The notes: a model not told the origin generated them from the sequence alone. A DNA stretch of 64,000 nt from Candidatus Synoicihabitans palmerolidicus (GCA_020809425.1 JAGGDC010000010.1:1-64000), one strand, 5' to 3'. Shown: positions 1 through 9,197, counted from the stretch's first letter. A program made the numbers and translations.

Positions 1-14
1 TAGAGCGTGTCCCA
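1..14 (+). repeat. Left terminal inverted repeat of the IS
   Basis: TAGAGCGTGTCCCA, an exact reverse complement of the sequence at 1748-1761. The match stops after 14 bases. Confidence 0.88.
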
Positions 15-211
15 TTTACCCTAATTCTGGAAGGGGGGCAGGAAAGCCGATTTTTGAGCGGATTTCCGGCTACCAAGGGCGGATGTAGGCGCGCGCAGAT
101 GCAATTTAATGGCTAAATTGCAGTGTCGCAGCAGTCAATGCCTGGATCGTTTCCATGAGGGAACCTCCGGCAGCCGGTTTATTGTTCATCGTTGGAGTAG
201 GCGTGGTGGTT

Positions 212-1645
212 TTAGGCGGCTTGGGCCTGCGGTGGTTGGTCGGCCAGCAGTCGGGCGATGAGCCACAGGTTGTGACCGAGGATGCTCCAGGCTACCGCCA
301 GGTAGCGATTCGTGAAGCCTCGGCACTCAATCGCTGGCCTTGGCGTTGCTTGATGATGGGGATGCGGGCCTCCGTCGAAGCCCGGCGATGTTGGAGCGCC
401 ACGAACTGCGGCTCCTGCATGCGCCGTTGCAGCAGCTGCGGATGGCGGGGGCAAGTGGCGTCATAAATATCGGCTTCGGCCAAGCGTTCGCACAGCCGTT
501 TGGTCGAGAAGCCTCGGTCGGTGCTCGCCGCTTTGATCGGGGTGCTCAGGTCGAACTGATTCTGGCGCTCGAGGCTCTGGTCGAACTGACGCCATTCGGC
601 CGGAGTCATTCCCTGATACCACTGCCAATCGGTGATCAACCCCGTCACGTTCTCACTGATCATGAGAGTGTTGCCAAACTCGACCTCGCCAGACGCCTTG
701 CCCCGGACCACGGTCTGCACGTCGGGTTCGTAGACGCAGAGGATCTTCTCGGCGTTGGGCACTGATCGCGCGCCGATGATGCGTTCGTGGGCCTGTTTGA
801 TCGCGACCGGCAGTTGCTCGAGCATGGCGTCGATGCGCGCAATGATGCGGGCGGGTGGCCTGGCGCTCACTGCAGCGGGTCCGGGCGTAGTCGGCGGCGA
901 GGTGGTCGCGGTGGCGGCGGGCGTGCTCGCCGATGGTGCGCAGCAGGCGTTTCATCTGGCGGAGCACGCCCTTGCGGGCCCGCTTCGCATCGCGGCGCCG
1001 TCGGCTGTGGGTCATCGCGAGGCACCACCGATTCATCTGCGTGGCAAAGACTGGCGGCTCGTTCGGCATCCGACCCCGCAACCCCGCTGCACGGAGCAGT
1101 TTCACCGCCTTGAGCAGGGGGGGGCGGCTCACGTCGCGAAAGAGCACCCAGTCGACCGGGAAATGGATGTTGGCCTGCAGGCAGGTCGAGTCCACCAGGC
1201 ACGTATCCATCGGCTGCGTCGCAGCCAGTCCCAGTTCGCTCGCCCGGTCCGCCTCACCGCACATCTCGATAAAGACTTGGCTCATCCTGCGCACCTGCCA
1301 GGCGGTGAAGCATTTGGACGCACGCTCCCGCACGCTTTCTTTGGGAGACCCCCTTGATGCCGTCGATCTGGCGCGCTCCGCAAAAGTCGGCCAACAGATC
1401 GCTGGAGGCGATGCTCCGGGAAAGTTTACGCAAGCTGATGTTTCCGAGCATCATGCGCAATACCTGCCCCCGCAGCGCCTTGCGCGCGAACTGCTAGGTG
1501 TCGCGGCAACCCGGCCACGTCGTCGCCCCGCCAGTTGATCGCGAAACGCGGCGTAATCTTTGTTGGGTCCGACCGGAGTCAGGTCTGGACGCAGCCAGGT
1601 TTGCAGGGCACCTTCCGGGGCGACGGCTTCGGTAGTATTGTTCAC
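212..1645 (-). pseudogene. Transposase of the IS, broken by several frameshifts
   Basis: The transposase can be followed through five overlapping pieces in different frames: N-terminus 1645-1451, then 1460-1254, 1333-653, 870-292, and the C-terminus 454-212. The third piece holds the stretch DSTCLQANIHFPVDWVL, a signature around the first catalytic Asp in DDE transposases. The fourth holds VRGKASGEVEFG, the conserved block before the later acidic residue. The last holds the hydrophobic tail YLAVAWSILGHNLWLIARLL. At least four frameshifts are needed to join them, so the gene is dead and the element could move only with a transposase supplied in trans. Confidence 0.85.
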
Positions 1646-1747
1646 ACCAAATTATACACGCCGTTTTTGTGCCGAAACCAGGAAATCCTCCCGATTTCGG
1701 TGTATTTATTTTTACGCTACCTCCTCATTGACAACCTCTTGAGCTTG

Positions 1748-1761
1748 TGGGACACGCTCTA
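1748..1761 (-). repeat. Right terminal inverted repeat of the IS
   Basis: TGGGACACGCTCTA, an exact reverse complement of the first 14 bases of the window. It marks the right border of the element. Confidence 0.88.
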
Positions 1762-2189
1762 AATATTGAGTTGCAGACATCGAACGGGAGAGGTGGTCGG
1801 TGTCTTTGGTCAGGTGGTGGTGGATGCGACCGCTTTGGCTTTCGCAGGTGCCGCGATTCTAAGGCCTGCGGGGGACCGCCGACGAAGACTTGGAGGTTAC
1901 TACGGAGGGTCTTGTACTGGGACATTTCCATACCCGGATCGTAAGTGAGAAGATCTTGCGCTATCGGGATGGCGCACAAACGGCGGGTGAAAAGCTTCAC
2001 GCACGGGGCGTGTTTAGGGGCTAGATCGCAAAAGATCGGGTGACGGGACGCGCTCTCCGCCAGCACGCCGAGAGCTGAGCGGTTGCCCGCGCCCAAGATC
2101 AGTTCGCTTCTGCTTCAGCGAGCCCACGAGCTCAAACTCACCCATAGGTAAACGTGCCTCGGCGGCACTCGTTCACGTTTCTTATATCT
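1762..2189. other. Intergenic stretch without a recognised gene
   Basis: 428 bases between the IS and the end of the carbamoyltransferase gene. A 123-codon minus-strand frame (2096-1725) crosses the IS end and includes a stretch with TLRSNLQVFVGGPPQALESR. Its composition could be the debris of another mobile element, but I do not recognise the family. Nothing else stands out apart from the inverted repeat at 2150-2180. Confidence 0.4.
2150..2180 (-). terminator. Possible terminator hairpin after the carbamoyltransferase
   Basis: AAACGTG (2150-2156) and CACGTTT (2174-2180) are perfect inverted arms. Inside lies an alternative stem, GTGCC-TCGGC-GGCAC, which overlaps one arm. The site sits 10-40 bases past the stop of the last gene of the leftward operon, where a terminator is expected. 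There is only a short run of T after it, so this is weak. Confidence 0.3.
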
Positions 2190-3926
2190 CTATTTCTCAA
2201 TCAGGTAGTCGCCCACCACCATCGTATCGAGTCCCGTGGTGTAGAACACGCCGAGCGCGTCCTCCAGCGAATTAATGATCGGCTTGCCCATGATGTTGAA
2301 ACTCGTGTTGAGCAGCATCGGCACTCCGGTCAAATCATGAAAGGCCGAGATCAGATCATAATATCGTTCGTTCCATTCGCGGCGAACGGATTGCAGACGC
2401 CCCGTCATGTTCACATGCACGATCGCCGCCACTTTCTCCTTCGCCGAATCCTTGAACCGTAGGGTTCGTTCCATATAGGGCGAAACTTGGTAATCCTCAA
2501 AGTACTCCGACCCATATTCGTCGAGCACAGACGGTGCGAAAGGTCTGAACTCTTCGCGAAACTTTACCCGCGCATTAATTTTTCCCTTCATTTCGGCCGG
2601 ACGTGGATCCGCCAAAATAGACCGATTCCCCAGTGCCCGTGGTCCGAATTCAGCCCGCCCCTGCACCCAACCCAAAAGTTTGCCTGCAGCCAACAATGCC
2701 GCCGCCTCTCGGTGCACCGTCCCGGGCAGGTGTCGTATCTTCTGGAATCGGCCAAACTCCCCCAGATGCTCCATTGAAACGTTCGAAATCGACGCGCCAA
2801 GATACGGACTCATCACTTCGCAAGCAGGTCTCAAATCAGGATTATCCTGGTAACAAGCCAACAGCGCGGCCCCCAATGCGTTGCCGTCGTCGCCTGGCGC
2901 ACAAGGTACATGCAGCTGCTTGAATGGGGTCGCCCCCAGCAACTGGCCGTTGTAGGAGGAATTTAATCCACAGCCTCCCCCAAGTACCAGATTTTCGGAC
3001 AAACCAAGCGCGTGGAAATTCGTCAATAATGTGGTCATCGACTCCGCATAAAATGCCTGTGTCGTCGCCGCGAAGCTCGCCATGTCGATAGCTGGTACGC
3101 CTGGTTTTCGCCCTCGCCCCTGCAATCGTTTCCTCCAGCGTTTCAGCTGCGTGGTCGATGGGTATTTAAACTTCAATCCTTCGATACGCCCCAGCTCACG
3201 AAACTCGTCCAGCATGGCCGGATCGACTTCTCCGTAGGGCGCGAGGCCCATCAGTTTCCCCTCCTCCCCGGCCTCACTGCTGAAACCGGCTACGTCGGTA
3301 CACATTGAATACAGGATACCCAGACTCTCCGGGCCTTTCATCTGTGCGACCGGCCGCAATCTTCCGTCCGCATACGCATAGTAGGACATCGAACCCGATT
3401 CTCCCTGCCCGTCGACCACCACGCAGGCCGCTTCTTGGAATGGGCTCGTGAAACACGCCGCGGCCGCGTGAACATCATGATGGGGCAAATGCACAAAACG
3501 TTGACGCCGATTGCCGAAATCCTTGATCAACACGTCGGCCAGATGACCGCCCCCTAAGCGTAGGGTGCTATGCTGCAACCAGAGCGCAAAAAACAACTGG
3601 TGCTGGTCGACCAGGAAGCGGGTCATTTCCGCGCCACGTCGAGCGAGTTTTTCATGGTTGGTAAGTCCAAGCAGGAACTGAAAATCCATGAAACGCGAAA
3701 ATCCCCGTCCCCATGATTTCGCGATGATGAATTCTCCCTGCGGATCGCAGTGTTCCCTTAAAACCTGTCGCACAAGTCCGCGCGGGTCAGCCGCACATCC
3801 ATAAGCTCTCTTTACCTGATAGAAGCGCTCAACGGCTTCGGCGAAGAGTACCTTGCCCTGTTCGTCGACCACGGCCAACGCCGGGTCGTGAAAGGTTGTG
3901 GAAAGTCCGACGTAGTATTTAGCCAT
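2190..3926 (-). CDS. O-carbamoyltransferase (NodU/CmcH/TobZ family)
   Basis: This enzyme transfers a carbamoyl group from carbamoyl phosphate, through carbamoyl-AMP, to a hydroxyl of a finished natural product. The protein of 578 aa begins MAKYYVGLSTTFHDPALAVVD, the actin-like N-terminal fold of the family. It carries the metal-site segment HLPHHDVHAAAACF (about residues 160-175) and the C-terminal YrdC-like signature WVQGRAEFGPRALGNRSIL (about 435). I chose the ATG at 3926 rather than the longer frame starting at 4016 because the family starts here. The ATG also overlaps the stop of the preceding glycosyltransferase remnant (ATGGCTAA), which suggests translational coupling. It is intact although its upstream neighbour is broken, so it is presumably needed. 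In palmerolide A the carbamate sits on the C11 oxygen, and this is the only carbamoyltransferase in the window. The substrate is inferred from context. Confidence 0.93.
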   Translation of the reverse strand: MAKYYVGLSTTFHDPALAVVDEQGKVLFAEAVERFYQVKRAYGCAADPRGLVRQVLREHCDPQGEFIIAKSWGRGFSRFMDFQFLLGLTNHEKLARRGAEMTRFLVDQHQLFFALWLQHSTLRLGGGHLADVLIKDFGNRRQRFVHLPHHDVHAAAACFTSPFQEAACVVVDGQGESGSMSYYAYADGRLRPVAQMKGPESLGILYSMCTDVAGFSSEAGEEGKLMGLAPYGEVDPAMLDEFRELGRIEGLKFKYPSTTQLKRWRKRLQGRGRKPGVPAIDMASFAATTQAFYAESMTTLLTNFHALGLSENLVLGGGCGLNSSYNGQLLGATPFKQLHVPCAPGDDGNALGAALLACYQDNPDLRPACEVMSPYLGASISNVSMEHLGEFGRFQKIRHLPGTVHREAAALLAAGKLLGWVQGRAEFGPRALGNRSILADPRPAEMKGKINARVKFREEFRPFAPSVLDEYGSEYFEDYQVSPYMERTLRFKDSAKEKVAAIVHVNMTGRLQSVRREWNERYYDLISAFHDLTGVPMLLNTSFNIMGKPIINSLEDALGVFYTTGLDTMVVGDYLIEK

Positions 3927-4805
3927 GGGAAATTGATGGGACGGGAAGAGAACTCTCCCGCGAAATGTAGAGTACGATGGTCTCGAACGAACCCGTCGCG
4001 CGCGCCGTAGCGACAATCTCGGCGAGCGACGGGGCAGCTCCGGCGTGTTTCACTCGTTTCAAGCATTTCATGATCACCCGAAAGATTTTGAAGAACGTGA
4101 CCCCGTTGTGAATTTTGATCTTATCGAGCAACGGGAAGCCTTTGAAGGCCCGCTTTCCCTTGAAATCAAGCGAGGTGTAAATCATGGCCTGCCCCAACCA
4201 GCCCGAGTCGGCCAATTCGCGCTTATCCCACGAACCGTCCGAGGTCGACGCGCGTTGGATGGCGGCAAGTGGATTGAGGTGCACAATCGCGTCGTTCCCA
4301 TTGACGATAGTGTAAAGCGTATCGATGGAACCCCCGCATAATTTGCGCTCTCACTCAGCAACTTTTTCGCATGCGTCGTGCGCACCAAATCACCATGGGT
4401 GGTCATGATATCTCCTCGCAGAAAATGAGGTCCAAGTCATTCAACCGGTCTAAAAATTAAACCTCCCAGGTGCAGGAAATTACACTCCGGATGCTCATCC
4501 CCCAAAGTCAGGATTCGCCGCAGGTGAGTTTCGTGATCGGGTTGAAAAAGAATATCATCCTCCATGATGAGCGCATACGGCACATCGTGTTCAACCGCCT
4601 TCGAAAGGCAAGCCAGATGGGATTCCCCACACCCGCGCTCATTGTCAGCTTGTCGATCCGAGCGGAAGAACTCGACCTGAGTCATCCCCACCCGACGCAA
4701 TTCCGCGCTGACTTCGGACAAGCGGTCTTCGCGCTCTCGTAGATTAATGCACGTGAGGAGCGGGATATTGCCCCACACGGAGGTGGCTTCAGTGGTTTTC
4801 ATCAC
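3919..4805 (-). pseudogene. Family 25 glycosyltransferase (LPS type), broken
   Basis: The N-terminal part (4805-4440) reads PLLTCINLREREDRLSEV, then ALIMEDDILF, the GT25 fold with its EDD metal motif. It ends at a TGA (4439-4437) after FRPVE. Reading through that stop in the same frame continues MTTHGDLVRTTHAK, so this is a nonsense mutation. The following text is shorter than usual for GT25, which suggests a deletion. A second break lies in a run of five C on the plus strand (about 4331-4335). There the frame changes and the family sequence continues as DTLYTIVNGNDAIVHLNPL to the stop at 3919. The gene would have glycosylated a sugar or a product hydroxyl. It sits in the operon between ECH2 and the carbamoyltransferase. 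Confidence 0.85.
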
Positions 4806-4832
4806 GGAGGAGGGTTAATTGCGACGAGAAAT

Positions 4833-5618
4833 TCATGAGAACCCTATGCGGATACGCTTGGATACTTCGGGTATCGTAAAGGTCACTCCATGCATCTCCA
4901 GTTCGCGGCGCACCGCTTCACGGTAAGCTTCGTGGGTAGTCTCAAGTCGCCGCCGTTTCAGTTGCACCAAAGACTCGCGCGGCGTCTTCGCGAGCGCACG
5001 GGCCTGCGCCACCGCGCTTGGCACAACCTCCGTTCTCTTTCTCACCGGCACGCCTACCCCGCGATCCCGTAGCGATGCACCTCGAATGTTAGCCGCCATG
5101 AACAACATTTCCCACCCGATCATATCGCCAAAAACTCGAGGCAGGTTGAAGGTGCTCGCCATTCCCGGTGTAAATCCGAAGCCCATGAAGTTTGCGCAAT
5201 ACATGCTCTCCTCGGCCAGAAACATGAAATCCGCATGGGCACCAAATGCCAGCCCGCCACCAATGGCGTGCCCCTGCATCGCCGCAATCGTCGGTAACTC
5301 ACAGTACCGCAACAAATCGAAGAATTTGAAGTCAGTGTAGCTCATTCGCCCCTCGGATATCGCGATGAGCTGTTCAGCGGTCCCCCCCCCGCAAAAGTAG
5401 GAATCGTAGCCGTGCACCACGACCACCCGGGCGTTCGGATTGGCGACGATTTCAGCAAACCCCTCCAGCAGCCCTCGTCCAATCTCCTGGCTAAACAAAT
5501 TTCGCGAGGATCTATCCTCCATCGCCACGACCGCCACTGCAGGCTCCGCCCAGGTGAGCTTGACGCACCTTTCGACCCCTTCCCCTGATCCCGTCGCGCT
5601 CAAGATGAAACCTCCCAC
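4833..5618 (-). CDS. Enoyl-CoA hydratase-like decarboxylase (ECH2) of the beta-branching cassette
   Basis: Crotonase-fold protein of 261 aa. After HMGS and ECH1 have built and dehydrated the HMG-type branch on an ACP, ECH2 enzymes decarboxylate the glutaconyl intermediate to leave a beta-methyl olefin. The oxyanion-hole region AAMQGHAIGGGLAFG (about residues 113-127) and FMGFGFTPGMAS are typical of the PksI-like group. It closely resembles the ECH domain embedded in the PKS at 52200-52970 (shared MQGHA-GGGL-FG, YGFTPG/FGFTPG, MHG-TF at the C-terminus). The GTG at 5618 overlaps ECH1 by 19 bases. An alternative TTG at 5603 lies 7 bases after GGGAGG and overlaps the ECH1 stop as TTGA, so the true start is uncertain. 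Together with an in-line ECH2 its trans role may be at another branch point. Confidence 0.9.
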   Translation of the reverse strand: MGGFILSATGSGEGVERCVKLTWAEPAVAVVAMEDRSSRNLFSQEIGRGLLEGFAEIVANPNARVVVVHGYDSYFCGGGTAEQLIAISEGRMSYTDFKFFDLLRYCELPTIAAMQGHAIGGGLAFGAHADFMFLAEESMYCANFMGFGFTPGMASTFNLPRVFGDMIGWEMLFMAANIRGASLRDRGVGVPVRKRTEVVPSAVAQARALAKTPRESLVQLKRRRLETTHEAYREAVRRELEMHGVTFTIPEVSKRIRIGFS

Positions 5619-6364
5619 GGGAATCGACCCGCATTCACAAAATTGGCAATGCCTTCACGCACGGTCGGCTTGTTCAGCAACCGGCCAATTTCAGTAACCG
5701 CCGTCTGCTCCATTTCAGGGGTCAACATCCACATCTTCTGAAAATAGGATTTCAGTTCTACCACCGTTTCGTCCGTCAACCGACCCAGACGCAAAGAGAG
5801 CCTCCTGAGCGCCTCATCGAGTTCATCCGTGACTTCATCCACCAAATGATGGTTCAGCGCTTCCGCGACGCTCAAAGTTCGGGTCGTCATGGTCATGGCG
5901 TAAGCTTGTTGAAATCCCACTCGCCGTATCAAGAAAGGCACCACGCAACACGGGAGAATACCCCACAACGCCTCCGATAGGCTGAAAACACTGCGCGAAG
6001 TCGCCAACACCAGGTCGCTCGCGGCCACCAATCCGACCCCGCCCGCCATCACTTTTCCGTCTACCACCGCGACGATCGTTTTCGGTGAAGACGCCAGACG
6101 TTTCAGAATAGCCATGTAGTCCGCCGCGGCCATCTGGCTCTCAGATTCACCCGCAATCTCAACGAAATCCATGCCGGTGCAAAATACGCCCGCTCCGCCC
6201 CGTAGTAGAATCATTCGACAGGTTGAAATGCGCTCGGCCTCGTCGAGAGCCGCGTTCAGTTCGCGCAGTAAAGTCGCGTTAATGCTATTGGCGCGCTCCG
6301 GTCGGTTAATCGTGATCGAGACGGTAAGCGCCGTCGATTCGACGAGCAAAGTTTCAAAGCTCAT
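5600..6364 (-). CDS. Enoyl-CoA hydratase-like dehydratase (ECH1) of the beta-branching cassette
   Basis: Crotonase-fold protein of 254 aa, PksH-like. It dehydrates the 3-hydroxy-3-methylglutaryl-ACP formed by HMGS. Visible motifs are LTVSITINRPERANSINATLL near the N-terminus and the oxyanion-hole region VVDGKVMAGGVGLVAASDLV (about residues 100-120), followed by FSLSEALWGILPCCV. I chose the ATG at 6364 because GGGGGAGG lies just upstream. The open frame extends to a TTG at 6403 that touches the HMGS stop. It overlaps the ECH2 gene at its 3' end, which fits one polycistronic message. Confidence 0.92.
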   Translation of the reverse strand: MSFETLLVESTALTVSITINRPERANSINATLLRELNAALDEAERISTCRMILLRGGAGVFCTGMDFVEIAGESESQMAAADYMAILKRLASSPKTIVAVVDGKVMAGGVGLVAASDLVLATSRSVFSLSEALWGILPCCVVPFLIRRVGFQQAYAMTMTTRTLSVAEALNHHLVDEVTDELDEALRRLSLRLGRLTDETVVELKSYFQKMWMLTPEMEQTAVTEIGRLLNKPTVREGIANFVNAGRFPWEVSS

Positions 6365-6399
6365 CGTCACCGCGCCTCCCCCACCATGCCGAACATTTA

Positions 6400-7632
6400 T
6401 CAACTCCAGTCATATTCCCGATGGTAGTTACGCACCCCTTTCAACACCAACAAACCACGGCCCGCCAAGGTTTGGTCGTAGAGGTTTCGGTAAGGAGCTA
6501 AGTCCACTTCCTGATCCTTCACGCCGAATACCCAGTCCAACCCGGCATCAAGCAGCTGCTCGTACTCCGGCATGGAAAGTACATACCGATCTGCTAGGGC
6601 GGCGGAGAGTGCGGCTCCTTTAAAAGAGGTTCTCGCGCCGGGTCCTGCCACTCCGCTGTAAAATTCGCCGCAGCACCCCGAGCCGTACGAATAGACTCCA
6701 ATGCGTCGTGGTTGGAAAAGATCGGCCCCGTCAATTAGTCCGCACAACGCGAGATACACCGTAGCAGAATAAATGTTACCGATCTCTGCGCAAAACCGCA
6801 GCGATGGCGTGACGCGTCGATCGAAGTCAGCCTCGGCCTCCGCCGGCGACGTGCCTCTCAATTTGCGAAGGAGCATTCGGTGCGCGCCTTTCACCATACC
6901 GGGAAATGGAGTGTGAAAGGCCAGATAATCAAAAGTCTCGAAGAAATCAGCTCCCTCCACTCTTCGCGCGTATTCCGCAAAACTGTGTTCCAAGCAATCG
7001 AGGTAAGCGATGAGCGATAAATCCGAATCACCGGTCTCGATGTCCGCCGCGGGGCGGCACGTATCCATTACCTCATACCCATGGTAACCATTGGCCCCAA
7101 AATCCAATTCGAAAACGTCCGGCTCGTCGCCCACGATCATCGCCACCGCACCCGCACCTTGGGAGGGCTCGACGTAGCTACCCCGAATAGTCGCCCGTCC
7201 AATATCGGTCCCTATCACCAGAGCCTTTGCCCCCAGGGAAGCCTGTGAGGCCACAAAACCGACTGCCATTTGTAGCGCCGCAGTCGCGCCGTAACAGGCC
7301 TGTTTAATTTCGAACAAGCGGCAGGTGCGCCCAAGCCCGAGATAGTGGTGCACGTAGGTCGTCATCGACTTGCCAAAATCAATGCCCGATTCCGTGCCCA
7401 CGATTACCAATTCGATGCGTGCTCGGTCTTCCGCCGACATGGCCTCGATCAGAGGTTTGGCGGCATTGACCGCCAAAGTCACCGGATCCTCGCAAGGCAG
7501 GGCCACGGATTTTCGCACCAGCATGAGATTGTCAAACCTACGCATGTCCAGCTCCCGTACCTCAAATAGCATGCGGATGTCGAGCACGGCCCGCGCCCCG
7601 TAGAAATTGATCGATTCGATACCAATACGCAT
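6400..7632 (-). CDS. HMG-CoA synthase homologue (HMGS) for polyketide beta-branching
   Basis: A 410-aa thiolase-fold enzyme that adds the acetyl unit from the donor ACP to the beta-keto group of the growing PKS chain. The catalytic triad can be seen: Glu in VIVGTESGIDFGK (about residue 80), Cys in FEIKQACYGAT (about 113), and His in YLAFHTPFPGMVKGAH (about 240). The start MRIGIESINFYGARAVLD is the usual family N-terminus. It follows the decarboxylative KS by 4 bases, in the standard cassette order ACP-KS-HMGS-ECH-ECH. The gene is intact. In the proposed product it accounts for the methyl at C17 and probably for a second branch made upstream of this window. Confidence 0.97.
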   Translation of the reverse strand: MRIGIESINFYGARAVLDIRMLFEVRELDMRRFDNLMLVRKSVALPCEDPVTLAVNAAKPLIEAMSAEDRARIELVIVGTESGIDFGKSMTTYVHHYLGLGRTCRLFEIKQACYGATAALQMAVGFVASQASLGAKALVIGTDIGRATIRGSYVEPSQGAGAVAMIVGDEPDVFELDFGANGYHGYEVMDTCRPAADIETGDSDLSLIAYLDCLEHSFAEYARRVEGADFFETFDYLAFHTPFPGMVKGAHRMLLRKLRGTSPAEAEADFDRRVTPSLRFCAEIGNIYSATVYLALCGLIDGADLFQPRRIGVYSYGSGCCGEFYSGVAGPGARTSFKGAALSAALADRYVLSMPEYEQLLDAGLDWVFGVKDQEVDLAPYRNLYDQTLAGRGLLVLKGVRNYHREYDWS

Positions 7633-7636
7633 TTTT

Positions 7637-8911
7637 TTAAGGAGCCGAGATCACCAAGCTGCTATTAAAACCGCCGAAACCAAAGCTGTTCGACAGGGCC
7701 AGCCGAACCTCCGAACTTTCGGCATCAACGGCAACCAGAGAAAGTTGCGCATCGATGGGTTGGACGAGGTTCGGATTACCGTGGAGAAAACCCCCCTCGA
7801 CCTGTAACAGGCAAGCCAATAGTTCCACCAAACCTGCACTACTCAAGCCATGACCCAGCAAAGCCTTCGTGGCATTGATTCGCGGCCTCCCCGGCCCTAG
7901 GCCAAAAACTTCCCGCAAGGCCTCGCATTCTGCGCGATCTCCAGCCGGTGATCCCGTTCCATGCGCGTTCACGTAGTCTATCTCTTGAGCCGAAACGCCC
8001 GCCGCGGCCAAGGCCGCTCTCATCGCTTGCACCTCGGCTGCTGCCACCGGTTCGGGGCCATGACGCGCATCCAGCAGTAACGACACTCCGAGAACACGCC
8101 CCCGCGCTGAAACGCTCCGCCTCCGGGCCGACTCGCCCGACTCAAGCACGACGGCGGCGGCCGCTTCACCCCACACGAATCCGTCGTGACCTTTGTCAAA
8201 CGGCCGGGGTGCCGCCGACGCTTCTCCCGTCAAAGATGCGGCCCCTAATATGCCAAACGCTTCCAATTCAACTGGAGACAAGACCGAGGCCGCCCCTACT
8301 ACCACACAACGCTCCACCACTCCCGCGCGCACCCAATGCCAAGCCTGAAACAAGGCCGCATTACCACTCGCTGAGGCAGCTCCGACGGTCATACCCGGCC
8401 CCCGCACTCCCAACATCTGGCTGAGACAGCCGACCTGATTGCTGTCCGAATAGGAAACAGCGAACTTGGGATTCACCCGGCGCTCGCTGGCAGCCAAAGC
8501 CCCAAGATTTTCTGCCATGTAATCCTGACTAAGATTGCTGCCGGCCACGATAATGCCCGTACCCGCGCCAAGGGCGGGATCCTCCGCATCAAGCCTCGCG
8601 TCGCGCCACGCCTCCACCGCCGCAACCGCACCGAGCCGGGTGGAACGGGTGGCATTGTGCAGCACTTTACGAGCACGCTTCCAGATCCCAGACACGGGCG
8701 TCTCAATCTCCTCCAACCAACGGACGTGATCAAAATCCTGCACGCGCGCCGCCACCCGCGGACCTCTTGCGGTGATGAGCTCCGGGGGCAGCACCTGAAC
8801 GCCCCGCTGCCCTTCACGCAGGGCCAAACCCAACTCCGTCATTGAAGAAGCGATACTGCAGATCACCCCGCCACCCGTGCACACCACTTCGTGTTCTCTC
8901 GCTCGTTGCAT
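7637..8911 (-). CDS. Decarboxylative ketosynthase (Cys-to-Ser KS) of the beta-branching cassette
   Basis: FabF-like KS of about 424 aa that decarboxylates malonyl on the donor ACP to acetyl. The nucleophile region reads GAASASGNAALFQ, with Ser where elongating KSs have Cys. This is the diagnostic change of PksF-type cassette enzymes, which decarboxylate but do not condense. His residues remain in NAHGTGSPAGD and ATKALLGHGLSSAG. The open frame continues to 9001, but the first 30 codons overlap the ACP gene. The ATG at 8911 (MQRAREHEVVCTGGGVI) starts the fold correctly, 13 bases after the ACP stop. Confidence 0.95.
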   Translation of the reverse strand: MQRAREHEVVCTGGGVICSIASSMTELGLALREGQRGVQVLPPELITARGPRVAARVQDFDHVRWLEEIETPVSGIWKRARKVLHNATRSTRLGAVAAVEAWRDARLDAEDPALGAGTGIIVAGSNLSQDYMAENLGALAASERRVNPKFAVSYSDSNQVGCLSQMLGVRGPGMTVGAASASGNAALFQAWHWVRAGVVERCVVVGAASVLSPVELEAFGILGAASLTGEASAAPRPFDKGHDGFVWGEAAAAVVLESGESARRRSVSARGRVLGVSLLLDARHGPEPVAAAEVQAMRAALAAAGVSAQEIDYVNAHGTGSPAGDRAECEALREVFGLGPGRPRINATKALLGHGLSSAGLVELLACLLQVEGGFLHGNPNLVQPIDAQLSLVAVDAESSEVRLALSNSFGFGGFNSSLVISAP

Positions 8912-8924
8912 CTTGATGATTCGC

Positions 8925-9197
8925 TCAACGAGAGCGGTCGCTGGTATGTCGTTTAAAAATCTCCACGAGGTCGGCGAGAGTACTGGCCCCATGTAACTCA
9001 ACGGTGGGCACGTTCACCTGGAGTGCTTCACTCGCATACATGACCACTTCCACCCGGTCGATCGAGTTGGCACCGAGGTCGGTCATGTTGCTTTCCGGTA
9101 CGATGTCATCGGGGTTAAGGTCGAAGACGACTTCCAACAAGTTGGCTTTGACGATTTCGAGGATACGTTGGGATTCCGGGTCCATTGGAACATTCAT
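8925..9197 (-). CDS. Stand-alone donor acyl carrier protein of the beta-branching cassette
   Basis: A 90-aa ACP. The phosphopantetheine Ser lies in TDLGANSIDRVEVV (about residue 45), with Asn rather than the usual Asp before the Ser. It carries malonyl and then acetyl for the HMGS. Its ATG overlaps the stop of the enoylreductase gene (ATGA), and the decarboxylative KS follows directly. Confidence 0.95.
   Translation of the reverse strand: MNVPMDPESQRILEIVKANLLEVVFDLNPDDIVPESNMTDLGANSIDRVEVVMYASEALQVNVPTVELHGASTLADLVEIFKRHTSDRSR

Larger units (their letters stand above)
1..1761. mobile_element. Insertion sequence with 14-bp terminal inverted repeats, inactive
   Basis: The two ends carry perfect inverted copies of TAGAGCGTGTCCCA (1-14 and 1748-1761), and the interior holds one broken transposase on the minus strand. 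The length of about 1.76 kb and the DDE-type transposase pieces fit a simple single-gene IS. The left end coincides with the window edge, so the flanking target duplication cannot be checked here. The element lies at the outer border of the biosynthetic cluster, beyond the carbamoyltransferase. The IS family was not assigned; the transposase resembles ones common in Verrucomicrobia. Confidence 0.85.

Noticed and set aside
1725..2096. 123-codon minus-strand frame next to the IS as a gene
   Set aside because: It crosses the IS end, shows no known motif and its C-terminal part is read from IS sequence; at most it is debris of another element.
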